The notes under the pieces: generated by a model
Databases searched by the model: none
Seen by the model: only the letters and a program-made list of their open reading frames with translations
Told to the model about the DNA's origin: nothing
DNA from: Paenibacillus sp.
GTDB lineage: Bacteria; Bacillota; Bacilli; Paenibacillales; YIM-B00363
Direction: 5' to 3'
Length of the DNA stretch: 61,315 nucleotides
Assembly: GCA_031181325.1 (NCBI GenBank)
Contig: JAPSKX010000006.1
Coordinates: forward strand, 1 to 61,315
Position numbers and translations under genes: made by a program
Shown: in pieces, positions 41,060 through 49,931 of the stretch
How the letters are laid out: the number at the start of each line of letters is the position of its first letter
Numbering within the stretch: position 1 is the first letter of the stretch

Positions 41060-42678
41060 ACCGATCCCCCCTGGCGCTCCTTGCGATAGTCGGCGGGACT
41101 GACGCCGGCGTATCGCTTGAACATGCGGCTGAAGTGCTCCGGCGATTCATAGCCGACCTCGTAAGCGATCTCGTACCGCTTCTTGTCCGTCGCCGCAAGC
41201 AAGCGCTTCGCCTCTTCGATGCGCAGCTCCGTGACGAAGTCCCACAAGTTCCGGTTCATCTCGCGCTTGAACAAGTAGCCGAGGTACGCGGCGCTGAAGT
41301 GCACCTCGTCGGCGATATCCTGGATCTTCAGCGCGGGATTGCGGAAGTGTTTCCGCGCGTAACCGGTGATCTTCGACAAGATCGAACGGTCCCGCTCCTT
41401 GGACAGCTGCCGGATCGCGTCCGCCGTGTCCCGAACGTAGTCGTCGAGCCGCTCCAGCTTCTCCATGGCGGGCGCGTCGCCGAAGTACGCGCCGGGGTCG
41501 AAGCGATGGAACGAGACGCCGCTCGCGTAGCCGAGCTCGAGCAGCGCGCCGTACAGTCGGTACACGAGCATGCCGAAGCAGCTCGCGAACAGCTCCCCCG
41601 ATTCCGTCGATGCCAACTCCCGCAGCGGCCGCGCGACGACGCTCGCGTCGATCGGCGCATCGCCCTCGCCCTTGACCGCTTGCGCGAACGCGGCGACCGT
41701 ATCCGCCCACTCCAACAGATCGACGCGCTCCCGGGACTTCACATCCTCGTAGAAAAACACGGGATGACCCGGATGAAGCGTTCGCCATTCGGCCGCTCGG
41801 TTCGCCTCCTCGAGCAGCTTCGGCAGCATAGAGACATCGGCGTTCAGCGTACTCATCCCGATCGTCGCGGCGACGTTCAAGTATTGCTTCAGATGCTGGT
41901 GGATCATCTGCCCGATCAGGTACTGCTGCGACTTGACGTTGCGCTCGCTCTCCGTCAGCTGCACGATGCCGACCAGCTCGCTGCCGAAGCCGTGAAATCC
42001 GACGCCCTCCCATTCGGACAAGCTCTCTTCCATCACGTTCAGAGAGGCGTATTTCAGCAGCTTCCGGTCCTGCAACGTAATCTCGCGCTTGCTGAAGCCG
42101 CCTTCCCGAAGATCGAGCCGAACGGACAACACCGCGAAGCGCCGATCCGCCGTCCGCGCGCCGAACTCCGCGACGAGAGCCGCGTAGTCGGCTTCCGGCA
42201 TGCTCCGCTCCGAGACGAGCTCCCGGAGCCATTCGCTCCGGCGCGCGCGCTCCCCTTCGGCGGAATGCGCCTTGGACGTGAGCTCCAGCGTCTTCTTGCC
42301 GAGCTCCCGCTTCTCGCCGAGCACGCTGCGGACGACGCGCAGCAGTTCCTCCCGCTCGACCGGCTTCACGAGGTAGTCGCGCGCGCCGAGACGGAGCGAT
42401 TGCTTGGCGAAGTCGAATTGTTCGTGCGCGGAGATCACGACGACCGGCAAATGCGGCTGCTCCATATAGATCGTCTCCATCAGCTCGATCCCGCTCATGC
42501 GCCCCATCTGGATGTCGGTCAGCACGAGGTCGAAGCTGTCCATTCGAAGGTAATCGATCGCTTCGAAGCCGTTAAGCGCCGTCTCGACGTGCGCCAGCTC
42601 CAGGTCGGAATGCAGCAGGAAGTTCCGTATGCCCGTGCTGGCTCTCGGTTCGTCGTCGACCACCAGAATCTTGTACAA
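41056..42678 (-). CDS. YesN-family response regulator (REC plus AraC domain)
   Basis: A 540-residue regulator. Residues 1-120 form the receiver domain (YKILVVDDEPRAS; phospho-Asp in LVLTDIQMGRMSG; Lys in DYLVKPVEREEL). A long middle region is followed by two AraC helix-turn-helices (KIQDIADEVHFSAAYLGYLFK and YEIAYEVGYESPEHFSRMFKR). The start is the TTG at 42678, just before the receiver strand, with GAGGT eight bases upstream. The open frame continues to 42870 without a site. It should activate the adjacent transporter operon when phosphorylated. Confidence 0.9.
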   Translation of the reverse strand: MYKILVVDDEPRASTGIRNFLLHSDLELAHVETALNGFEAIDYLRMDSFDLVLTDIQMGRMSGIELMETIYMEQPHLPVVVISAHEQFDFAKQSLRLGARDYLVKPVEREELLRVVRSVLGEKRELGKKTLELTSKAHSAEGERARRSEWLRELVSERSMPEADYAALVAEFGARTADRRFAVLSVRLDLREGGFSKREITLQDRKLLKYASLNVMEESLSEWEGVGFHGFGSELVGIVQLTESERNVKSQQYLIGQMIHQHLKQYLNVAATIGMSTLNADVSMLPKLLEEANRAAEWRTLHPGHPVFFYEDVKSRERVDLLEWADTVAAFAQAVKGEGDAPIDASVVARPLRELASTESGELFASCFGMLVYRLYGALLELGYASGVSFHRFDPGAYFGDAPAMEKLERLDDYVRDTADAIRQLSKERDRSILSKITGYARKHFRNPALKIQDIADEVHFSAAYLGYLFKREMNRNLWDFVTELRIEEAKRLLAATDKKRYEIAYEVGYESPEHFSRMFKRYAGVSPADYRKERQGGSV

Positions 42679-42809
42679 TCCTATCGACCTCGCTTCCGTT
42701 CCCAGATATGGCCTTAGGTTTCCGATAGTATAGGACTTTCCTACGCATTCGTCCATGATCATTTTTCGGAGAAGAGTGATGGATTTCGGAATAACCCGCG
42801 AACGAAACG

Positions 42810-42849
42810 AAAAAAAAAAGGACCATCGATCCAATCGGTCGATGATCCT
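42810..42849 (-). terminator. Terminator downstream of the YdeI remnant
   Basis: On the minus strand, GGATCATCGACC and GGATCGATGGTCC pair around GATT and run into nine T. It is still well formed although the gene before it is broken. Confidence 0.75.
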
Positions 42850-42861
42850 CCGGGCTATATC

Positions 42862-43012
42862 CTTAATCATCCATTCCCTTGCCGTCCAAAATATGCGCCA
42901 AATACTTTTCCACTCTTTGTACTCTGGTTTTGGTTTGTTTGGGTTGGGAAAAGTGTTACAGATACGCTCGCTGCCGCCCTGGCGTCAACGCTTCGAAAGC
43001 CGTCTTCAACAT
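42862..43012 (-). pseudogene. C-terminal remnant of a YdeI/OmpD-associated-type protein
   Basis: About 49 codons read LKTAFEALTPGRQRAYL*HFSQ, then PKQTKTRVQRVEKYLAHIL and DGKGMDD before the stop at 42862. The block matches the conserved C-terminus of YdeI/OmpD-associated proteins. An in-frame TAA (42956-42958) interrupts it, and the preceding N-terminal part is absent or in disrupted frames. The original terminator follows. Non-functional. Confidence 0.75.
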
Positions 43013-43271
43013 CCTTCGGCGAAATTAATACACCGTATACGTTCGGACGGCTTGCGCCCCTTCCATGCCTTCGACATTGCTTACGTTCCGCGAGAATGCG
43101 GAGAACGCTTCAATCGTTCTCTTCATACGTTGGATTTGCCGCTTCCTTTACTCCTTCCGGCAATTCGCCGGAGCTGGAATCCATTCGAACAAGCCGCCAG
43201 CACGCCAAGGAGCATAAGGAGGAGATTCGTCATCCGCTTTTGTCTTTATCATTGCGTTCACCCTTCGACTG

Positions 43272-43922
43272 TTATTTATCATCCCTTACTGAGTAGCCGG
43301 CAATGCGCTGCAGCTCCTCCAGCGAAACACGATCCAAGAATTTACTGAATTTTTCTTTGCCTTTGGCGCGAGCCTTATAGCAATCGATAATGGCGAGGAT
43401 CGCCGAAACAAGTCTCTCCTCCGGCACTCCGGACGCAAGACGCCGCGCGACCGAAGCTTTGAGGCCCTTCGCTTCGCCCCCGACATAAATATCGAAGGCG
43501 TCCCTCGTCTTCACAATGCCGATATCCTTCAGCAAGGGCTCGCTGGTGCCGAGCCCGCAGCCTGCAAAGCCGACCCTCAGAGGCGTTGGCGTATCGATGC
43601 CCGCGATGGCGCGGTTTACTTTTCGCGCCGTCTCGAGTCCCGCCTCCTCGGCCCCTTTGCAAAAATTGCAAGCGATTAAGCTTTTAATGACGAAGCCCGA
43701 AGGAATGACCTCGAGCCCGGCTTTCCGAAGCTCGTTCACGAGCTCCTCGCTCCGCTCGAGCGGGACTTCAATGTAAAGCTGCTTGAACGGCGTCATCTCG
43801 ATCTTCGCATCTTCCCCCGCCAACGCGCCGATTACGGCTAACTGACCGGGCGTGAAGAGGCTGCCGCCGACCTGGATGGGCGGGTTGACGGCGATTATCG
43901 CTTTCTCTTCCATCTCCATCAC
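43272..43922 (-). CDS. Siroheme sulfite/nitrite-reductase-like half protein, next to copA
   Basis: A 216-residue protein. Residues about 5-75 match the ferredoxin-like half domain (VGGSLFTPGQLAVIGALAG, PFKQLYIEVPLE). The rest matches the 4Fe-4S/siroheme domain: ACNFCKGAEEAG, then GFAGCGLGTSEPLLKDIGI. In the usual motif the second pair is CPNDC-like; here the position of the fourth Cys is Thr, so the cluster site is altered. It ends in a charged tail. It starts 17 bases after copA's stop on the same strand, so it is likely expressed with copA. Whether it binds siroheme, a cluster or something else is open. Confidence 0.78.
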   Translation of the reverse strand: MMEMEEKAIIAVNPPIQVGGSLFTPGQLAVIGALAGEDAKIEMTPFKQLYIEVPLERSEELVNELRKAGLEVIPSGFVIKSLIACNFCKGAEEAGLETARKVNRAIAGIDTPTPLRVGFAGCGLGTSEPLLKDIGIVKTRDAFDIYVGGEAKGLKASVARRLASGVPEERLVSAILAIIDCYKARAKGKEKFSKFLDRVSLEELQRIAGYSVRDDK

Positions 43923-43939
43923 CTCGCGTCGCTGCTTAA

Positions 43940-46366
43940 TTATTTCAGATTGACTCTCTGCAATCGCAAGGCGTTCAGGACTACGGAAACCGAGCTAAGC
44001 GCCATCGCCGCGCCCGCTACCCAAGGAGCCAATAAACCGACGGCGGCGATCGGGATCCCCAGCGTATTATATCCGAGCGCCCAGAACAGATTTTGCTTAA
44101 TGTTGCTCATCGTCTTACGGCTCATATAGATGGCGTCCGGAATGCTGGCTAGATCGCCGCGCATCAACGTGACGTCCGCCGCTTCCATCGCTACATCCGT
44201 TCCCGTGCCGATCGCCATGCCGATGTTCGCCGTCGCAAGCGCCGGCGCGTCGTTGATGCCGTCCCCGACCATGGCGACTCTCTTGCCTTCCGCTTGCAGC
44301 TTCTTCACTTCTTCCGCTTTGCCTTCCGGGAGCACTTCCGCGCGAACATGGTCGATGCCGACTCCGGCCGCGATCGCCTTCGCCGTTCGCTCGTTGTCCC
44401 CGGTAATCATGATGACCTGGAGTCCCATTTCCTTCAGTCGACTTACGGCCGCCCTCGAGGTTTCTTTGATCGTATCGGCTACCGCCACCATTCCGGCGTA
44501 GCGGCCGTCGATCGCGACCAGCATCGCCGTCTTCCCGGACTCCTCCAAGCGAGACATCGTATCGAACGCCGTCGCTGCATCTACGTCGTACAGTTCCATC
44601 AAGCGTCGGGTGCCGATCAGTACCGTCTTGCCTTCCGCGGCCGCTTTGATCCCGAACCCGGGAATGGCTTCGAACGATTCGACGATCGGAATTTCGATAT
44701 TCCGGTTCCGAACGCCCGCTACGATCGCTTCCGCGAGCGGGTGTTCCGAGCTTTTCTCCGCCGCGCCGACCAGCCGGAGGAACTCCGCTTCGTCGCCGGC
44801 CGTCAACACGTCGGTAAGCTCGGGTTTCCCTTTGGTGACGGTCCCCGTTTTATCCAAAAGGATCGTGTCGATCTTATGCGTTTGCTCCAGATGCTCGCCG
44901 CCTTTGAACAAAATCCCGAATTCGGCCGCTCGCCCCGAGCCCGCCATAATCGACGTCGGGGTCGCCAGGCCGAGGGCGCAAGGACATGCGATGACAAGCA
45001 CGGCGATCGCCTTCTCCAAGGCACCGGCGAAGTCGCCGGGCGTTACGAGGAAATACCAGATCAAGAAGGCCAAGACGGCAATGCCGACCACGATCGGGAC
45101 GAAGATGCCGGAAATCCGGTCCGCGATCCGTTGGATCGGCGCTTTGGAGCCTTGCGCTTCCTCTACGACTTTCACGATCTGCGCCAACGCCGTTTCTTTG
45201 CCGACTCGGGTCGCTCGAATCCGAAGCATCCCGTTCTTGTTGATCGTAGCGCCGATGACTCCGTCGCCGGCTTTCTTCCCAACGGGAATGCTTTCCCCCG
45301 TTAACATCGATTCGTCGACGGAAGACTCCCCTTCCACGACTTCCCCGTCCACCGGCACTTTATCGCCGGGACGTACAAGCACGATGTCGCCGACCAATAC
45401 TTCTTCCACCGCGACCGTTAATTCCTGACCGTCTCGGACGACCGAAGCCGTCTTCGCCTGAAGTCCCATCAACGATTGGATGGCTTCGGAGGTGCGGCCT
45501 TTGGCTAACGCCTCGAACCATTTGCCCATAACCACCAGCGTAATGAGGACGGCGCTCGTCTCGTAATACAGCGAAGGACCGTGGTGCGCGCTCCCGCTGT
45601 CGAAGTACCAATCGATCGTGAGATATACACTGTAAAAGTAAGCCGCCGAAGTGCCCAGCGAAATCAATACGTCCATGTTCGCGCTGCCGTTACGAAGCGC
45701 CTTATAGGCTCCTTCGTAAAAGCGCCGCCCGATGTAGAATTGAACCGGCGTGGCCAGAATCAACTGAAACCACGGGTTCATAAAGAGATCAGGCAAATAA
45801 ATCCATGACGTGAAGGAGAAATGTCCTACCATGCTCCAGAGCAGCGGAAGGGAAAGAATCGCAGAGACGAAAAGGCTCCGCTTGTGGTAACCGATTTCTT
45901 TCTCGCGGCGATCTCCGTTCGATGCATCGTCTTCCTTCAAGATCGCTTTGTAGCCGAGTTGCTTTACTTTCCTTTGCAAATCGGCGATCGTTACTTCGCC
46001 GGGCGAGTACTCGATCCGCGCCGATGCTAAGGCGAAATTAACGGCCGCGTTCGTTACGCCGGGCAATTTGCCTAGACCCTTTTCGATCCGATTGGCGCAG
46101 GCCGCGCACGTCATCCCCTCAAGCTGGAATTGAGCGACCTCCTTAGCGGTGTCATACCCCAATTTCCGCATGGTTTGTTCCAAAGTATCGACGTTGATTT
46201 TACTCGGATCATACGTAACGCTTGCCTTCTCTAGAGCGAAGTTCACGTTAGCGGACGCAACGCCATCCAGCTTGCTAAGACCTTTTTCGATTCTATTCGC
46301 ACAGGCAGCACAGGTCATGCCCGTTATTTGCAAGGTCGTTTGTCGGTTCTCGGAAGTCGTTTCCAC
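43940..46366 (-). CDS. copA: Copper-exporting P1B-type ATPase with two metal-binding domains
   Basis: An 808-residue Cu(I) exporter. Two HMA domains at the N-terminus each carry [15 protein letters not shown] (about residues 15-80 and 80-145). The membrane metal site is [11 protein letters not shown], the phosphorylation site DKTGT, the nucleotide-binding His [10 protein letters not shown] and the hinge [10 protein letters not shown]. The last helices have YNTLGIP and [15 protein letters not shown], the Cu(I) class signature. The GTG at 46366 is preferred because GGAGGG lies 8 bases upstream; another GTG at 46375 is too close to it. The csoR gene is 59 bases upstream on the same strand. Confidence 0.96.
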   Translation of the reverse strand: METTSENRQTTLQITGMTCAACANRIEKGLSKLDGVASANVNFALEKASVTYDPSKINVDTLEQTMRKLGYDTAKEVAQFQLEGMTCAACANRIEKGLGKLPGVTNAAVNFALASARIEYSPGEVTIADLQRKVKQLGYKAILKEDDASNGDRREKEIGYHKRSLFVSAILSLPLLWSMVGHFSFTSWIYLPDLFMNPWFQLILATPVQFYIGRRFYEGAYKALRNGSANMDVLISLGTSAAYFYSVYLTIDWYFDSGSAHHGPSLYYETSAVLITLVVMGKWFEALAKGRTSEAIQSLMGLQAKTASVVRDGQELTVAVEEVLVGDIVLVRPGDKVPVDGEVVEGESSVDESMLTGESIPVGKKAGDGVIGATINKNGMLRIRATRVGKETALAQIVKVVEEAQGSKAPIQRIADRISGIFVPIVVGIAVLAFLIWYFLVTPGDFAGALEKAIAVLVIACPCALGLATPTSIMAGSGRAAEFGILFKGGEHLEQTHKIDTILLDKTGTVTKGKPELTDVLTAGDEAEFLRLVGAAEKSSEHPLAEAIVAGVRNRNIEIPIVESFEAIPGFGIKAAAEGKTVLIGTRRLMELYDVDAATAFDTMSRLEESGKTAMLVAIDGRYAGMVAVADTIKETSRAAVSRLKEMGLQVIMITGDNERTAKAIAAGVGIDHVRAEVLPEGKAEEVKKLQAEGKRVAMVGDGINDAPALATANIGMAIGTGTDVAMEAADVTLMRGDLASIPDAIYMSRKTMSNIKQNLFWALGYNTLGIPIAAVGLLAPWVAGAAMALSSVSVVLNALRLQRVNLK

Positions 46367-46433
46367 GGCATTCACCCTCCATCTTTGTCTCTTTAAATAC
46401 CATACATACCTACCCTATATTTACGAAAAAAAA

Positions 46434-46769
46434 CTACTTCATTAATTTATTGACTGTAATCAACAACTCGTCGACCACTTCAAGTTCGCCCGCTTGAATC
46501 CGTTCCGCGATGCAACTTTTCATATGCCCCTCAAGCAAAAGTTTGCCCACTCCGTTCAATGCCGACTGAATCGACGCAAGCTGATTCAGTACATCGTCGC
46601 AATAAGTATCCCTTTCGATCATTCCCTTGACGCCACGGATCTGACCTTCAATCCTGTTTAAACGGGAGATCAAGTGGTTCTTCGCCTTTTCGGAATGATG
46701 ACTCTTTCGATAACTGTCCATGGAACAGCTCTCGTGGTCGATTTCAACGTCATGTATCGATTTCCCCAA
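46434..46769 (-). CDS. csoR: Copper-sensing repressor CsoR
   Basis: A 111-residue all-helical repressor. LISRLNRIEGQIRGVKGMIE is the family start. The copper ligands Cys-His-Cys are in TYCDDVLNQ and EGHMKSC. Cu(I) binding releases it from DNA and turns on export. It starts with TTG at 46769 with GAGGTGAG about 7 bases upstream. It is first gene of the csoR-copA unit, preceded by its own operator. Confidence 0.95.
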   Translation of the reverse strand: MGKSIHDVEIDHESCSMDSYRKSHHSEKAKNHLISRLNRIEGQIRGVKGMIERDTYCDDVLNQLASIQSALNGVGKLLLEGHMKSCIAERIQAGELEVVDELLITVNKLMK

Positions 46770-46798
46770 AGCTTCTCACCTCACGACTCCAATTTACT

Positions 46799-46815
46799 AT
46801 ACCCCCCTTGGGTAT
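46799..46815. promoter_or_regulatory. CsoR operator
   Basis: ATACCCCCCTTGGGTAT is a perfect 6-5-6 dyad (ATACCC/GGGTAT) of the GC-centred CsoR type, 30 bases upstream of the csoR start. Confidence 0.85.
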
Positions 46816-46878
46816 GTCAAGCGGCCGAATGTTTCCCATGCAGGGGAAGAACCGGCTCCATTAAGCATACAGAAGTAT

Positions 46879-47343
46879 TTAGCCGTCAGGATCCCGTTCG
46901 ACTACTGCAGCGGACAGAGCACTGCGTCGTTTAATCTCTTGTATCGACAGATTTAATCGATAGTTCCCATGTTTAAGAAGCATATTAAGAAAATGATTCA
47001 ATTCATCCTGAGATCTAACTTTTATTGTGACGTGGTAACAGCCTTCGCCGGATATTCGGTGAGCTTCGACTACCTCATCCCGTTCGGTAAGGAAACGAAT
47101 AATCGAATCGTGACTCGCCGAATTCATATGAATAATGACAAAGGCCGTATAGGCAATCCCCAACTTCATTTCGTCGACAATGAGCGAGTAGGCTTTAATT
47201 ACGCCGTGATCCTCCAGTTTTTTGATTCGATTTCCTACGGCTTGTCCGGTCATATGAATACGTTCCCCTAAGTCTTTCCATGCAATCCGCGAATTTTCGG
47301 TAAGCAACCGAAGAATTCGAACGTCGATTTGATCAAGCTCCAT
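46879..47343 (-). CDS. Lrp/AsnC family regulator
   Basis: A 154-residue regulator. The helix-turn-helix reads LDQIDVRILRLLTENSRIAW and then GQAVGNRIKKLEDHGVIKAY. The C-terminal RAM domain contains AYTAFVIIHM and HRISGEGCYHVTIKVRS. AAAGGA is 7 bases before the ATG at 47343; the frame extends to 47379. It is divergent from the MBL hydrolase gene (136 bases between starts), which it may control. The effector is unknown, usually an amino acid. Confidence 0.92.
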   Translation of the reverse strand: MELDQIDVRILRLLTENSRIAWKDLGERIHMTGQAVGNRIKKLEDHGVIKAYSLIVDEMKLGIAYTAFVIIHMNSASHDSIIRFLTERDEVVEAHRISGEGCYHVTIKVRSQDELNHFLNMLLKHGNYRLNLSIQEIKRRSALSAAVVERDPDG

Positions 47344-47479
47344 ATAAATTCCTTTCGTCGTGAAACGATTTGATCCCAAAGGGTTTCACCAAAGTATCGA
47401 TCGAAATCGAGATCGTATTTATCATAGTAATATACCGTCACCCGTATCGCCAATTCCAGATGGAAAGGAAGCATTCGAA

Positions 47480-48247
47480 ATGAACATACAACTGATCCGA
47501 AATGCGACACTCGTCGTCCGGTACGCGGGGAAGAAGTTTTTAGTCGACCCCTTCTTGGCGGAGCAAGGGACGCTCCCGCCTCTCCCTAGTTTTTCTAAGA
47601 ACGAACGGAGAAATCCATTGGTTCGCTTGCCGGTCTCGATCGACGACCTCCTTAAAGATGTAGATGCGATCCTTGTCACTCATCTGCACTTCGACCACTT
47701 CGACGACGCCGCGAAAGAGGCGTTGCCGAAAGACGTGAAGATGTTCGTGCAAAACGAAGAAGATGAAACGGAAGTCAAAAAAGCCGGCTTCCAAAATGTA
47801 GAAGTTCTAACGGAACGCACCTCCTTCGAGGGGATTCGGCTGATCAAGACGAAAGGCGAGCACGGCCGAGGAGAAATTTTGAAATTTCCGCTCATCGGCA
47901 CGGTTTGCGGCGTCGTGTTCGAACATCCCGACGAGAAGACGTTATATGTGGCCGGGGATACGGTTTGGTACGAGGCGGTTCGGGAGGTCATCGCAACGCA
48001 CAAGCCGGAAATCATCGTAGTCAACGGCGGGGACAATCAACTTCCGGAAGGCGGCTCCCTCGTCATGGGGAAGGACGATATTTACGAAACGCATAAGGCT
48101 GCCCCCGACGCGAAGATTGTTTCCGTTCACATGGAAGCCGTCAATCACTGGACGTTATCGAGAGAAGAACTAAGAAACTTTGTGGAGGCGAAGGGGATCT
48201 CCTCTCAGGTCTTCGTGCCGGATGACGGCGAAGCCTACTCGTTCTAA
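47480..48247 (+). CDS. MBL-fold metallo-hydrolase, UlaG-like
   Basis: A 255-residue metallo-beta-lactamase-fold enzyme. The metal motif is THLHFDHFD near residue 71. Further ligands are probably Asp in YVAGDTVWY and His in VSVHMEAVNHW. It starts MNIQLIRNATLVVRYAGKKF, as in the L-ascorbate-6-phosphate-lactonase/UlaG-like group. AAAGGA lies about 10 bases upstream. The frame is open from 47360, but the earlier part is the promoter region. The substrate is unknown. An Lrp-type regulator is divergent and a terminator follows. Confidence 0.9.
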   Translation: MNIQLIRNATLVVRYAGKKFLVDPFLAEQGTLPPLPSFSKNERRNPLVRLPVSIDDLLKDVDAILVTHLHFDHFDDAAKEALPKDVKMFVQNEEDETEVKKAGFQNVEVLTERTSFEGIRLIKTKGEHGRGEILKFPLIGTVCGVVFEHPDEKTLYVAGDTVWYEAVREVIATHKPEIIVVNGGDNQLPEGGSLVMGKDDIYETHKAAPDAKIVSVHMEAVNHWTLSREELRNFVEAKGISSQVFVPDDGEAYSF

Positions 48248-48264
48248 GGGGGAACACAGACAGG

Positions 48265-48300
48265 AAGGAGCCGTCACCGGAAATACCGGTACGGCTCCTT
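48265..48300 (+). terminator. Terminator after the MBL hydrolase
   Basis: AAGGAGCCGT and ACGGCTCCTT pair (10 bp), with an inner ACCGG/CCGGT stem. It begins 17 bases after the stop, and a T/C-rich tract follows. Confidence 0.75.
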
Positions 48301-48375
48301 CTCCTCCTTCTCCGTCGATCTCGCACCGCCCGACGCCATCGGCGGGACGATCGCGAGTGTACCGGCGCCGGCGCC

Positions 48376-48732
48376 TTATTTCATCAGGACGTATACGTCG
48401 TTCCCTTCGACGGCCGCCGGGAAGCCCCGCAATGCGACGCTCTCGTCGGCCAGATGCTTGCCCGTCGTAAGATCGAACTCCCAGCCGTGCCACGGGCAGC
48501 GGACGATCCGGCCGTGGCAGCCGTACTCGTATTCGTACACCGCCGAAGGCAGCCGGGTTCCCGTGACGTTGCCTTGGCAGATCGGCGCCGCGGCATGCGG
48601 ACAGACGTTGCGCCAGGCGTACACCTCGCCGTCGACGAGGAAGACGCCGATCTCCATACCCTTCACCGACACGATCGCGCGGCCGCCGCCGGCCTCGAGT
48701 TCGTCCTTCCGACAAGCGAAGTGCTTGATCAT
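48376..48732 (-). CDS. Rieske [2Fe-2S] ferredoxin-like protein
   Basis: A 118-residue single-domain Rieske protein. The two ligand loops are CPHAAAPICQG (C-x-H) and CPWHGWEFDLTTG (C-x2-H). It is typical of ferredoxin components of dioxygenases or nirD-like proteins. Its ATG overlaps the amidohydrolase stop (ATGA), so both are made together. No oxygenase subunit is in the window, so the redox partner is unknown. Confidence 0.92.
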   Translation of the reverse strand: MIKHFACRKDELEAGGGRAIVSVKGMEIGVFLVDGEVYAWRNVCPHAAAPICQGNVTGTRLPSAVYEYEYGCHGRIVRCPWHGWEFDLTTGKHLADESVALRGFPAAVEGNDVYVLMK

Positions 48733-49829
48733 GCCTGCGCCCCCCTCTCCGCTTCGACCGTCCGGTGCAAGCCGTACAGGTCGATAGCGTTCTTCGCGAA
48801 CATCTTCGCCCGCATCTCCTTCGGGAACGCTTGCAGCACCATTTTCGGATTATCGAAATCCCAGTGTGGATAGTCCGTCGAAAATAACGTAATATCGGCG
48901 GCGCCGCACATCTCGAACAGCTCGACGATATGCTGCGGGTTCGGCGCTTCCTCGATCGGCTGGCTCGTCAAGCGGATATGCTCCTTGATGTATTCCGACG
49001 GCAGCCGCTTCAGCCACGGCGTCTGATCCCGCAGCGCCTTGTAGTTTTTATCCATGCGCCACATGAGGTGGGGGAGCCAGCACACGCCGCCCTCGATCGC
49101 GACGAATTTCAGCTTCGGGAATTTCTCGAACAAGCCTTCGCACACCAGACTGTTCACATGCGCCATATAATTGGCGGGCAGGATGTTGTGCCATTCCATG
49201 TACCGCGTCGGGTACCCGGACGGGGTCGGCGTTCCGGCGATGCCGCGGCCTTCCGTGCCCGGATGGACGGCGACCGGCAAGCCGCGGCGCTCCGCCGCTT
49301 CGTAGATCGGATGGAAGAAGCGCTGCCCGTACAGCGTGCGCGATCCGCTGCTCATGATCACCTGGACCATATCCTTGTTCGCCGCCATCCGGTCGATCTC
49401 CCTCGCGGCGGCGATCGGATCGGCGTTATTGATCAGGATCGACCCCTTGAACTTGGAACTAACCTTCAGCCAATGCTCTACTAGCCAATCGTTGTAAGCG
49501 GAGACGACCGCGTTCGCGTAATCCGGGTCGACGTGAAGCGAGATGCCCAGCACGCCGGAGCCGGTCAGTATCGCATAATCGAAGCCGTATTTCTCTACAT
49601 GATCCTTCAGCAGAAAATGGGGGTCGCTGCCGGCCTCGCCGCCCCGAGGCGGCTTCGCATCCTTGCGCATGACGCCGACCGGCGAATAATACGGGGAGCT
49701 TACGCCGATGCCCTGGGACAGCCATTGCGCATGCCAAGCCTTCGGCAGATAAGGAAGGATTTCCTTGCGGTCGTACATCGCATTATGGACGTCGGCGTCG
49801 ATCAGGGTCGGTGCCGTGTTCTCTGTCAT
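48729..49829 (-). CDS. Amidohydrolase family 2 (ACMSD-like) protein
   Basis: A 366-residue TIM-barrel metal enzyme. The opening metal motif is DADVHN rather than the common DxHxH. Further landmarks are LPVAVHPGTEGRG, KLKFVAIEGGVCWLPHLMWR and the terminal FSTDYPHWDFDNP (catalytic Asp). This group includes decarboxylases and hydrolases of aromatic or acyl substrates, usually linked to Rieske oxygenase pathways. GGAGATG precedes the ATG at 49829; the frame extends to 49853. The Rieske gene overlaps it. The substrate is undetermined. Confidence 0.9.
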   Translation of the reverse strand: MTENTAPTLIDADVHNAMYDRKEILPYLPKAWHAQWLSQGIGVSSPYYSPVGVMRKDAKPPRGGEAGSDPHFLLKDHVEKYGFDYAILTGSGVLGISLHVDPDYANAVVSAYNDWLVEHWLKVSSKFKGSILINNADPIAAAREIDRMAANKDMVQVIMSSGSRTLYGQRFFHPIYEAAERRGLPVAVHPGTEGRGIAGTPTPSGYPTRYMEWHNILPANYMAHVNSLVCEGLFEKFPKLKFVAIEGGVCWLPHLMWRMDKNYKALRDQTPWLKRLPSEYIKEHIRLTSQPIEEAPNPQHIVELFEMCGAADITLFSTDYPHWDFDNPKMVLQAFPKEMRAKMFAKNAIDLYGLHRTVEAERGAQA

Positions 49830-49931
49830 ACGATCATCTCCAATCGGAATCATTCGTTGATATCCCTCGTAATAGGAGCGGGAAAGCGGAATCGAAGCAC
49901 ACTGCGGAGGATTTTTGTTCGTAGGCTTACC

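Noticed and set aside
43096..43296. 66-codon + strand ORF and the opposite lipoprotein-like frame
   Set aside because: Neither has a ribosome site or an intact length; the region looks like decayed sequence.
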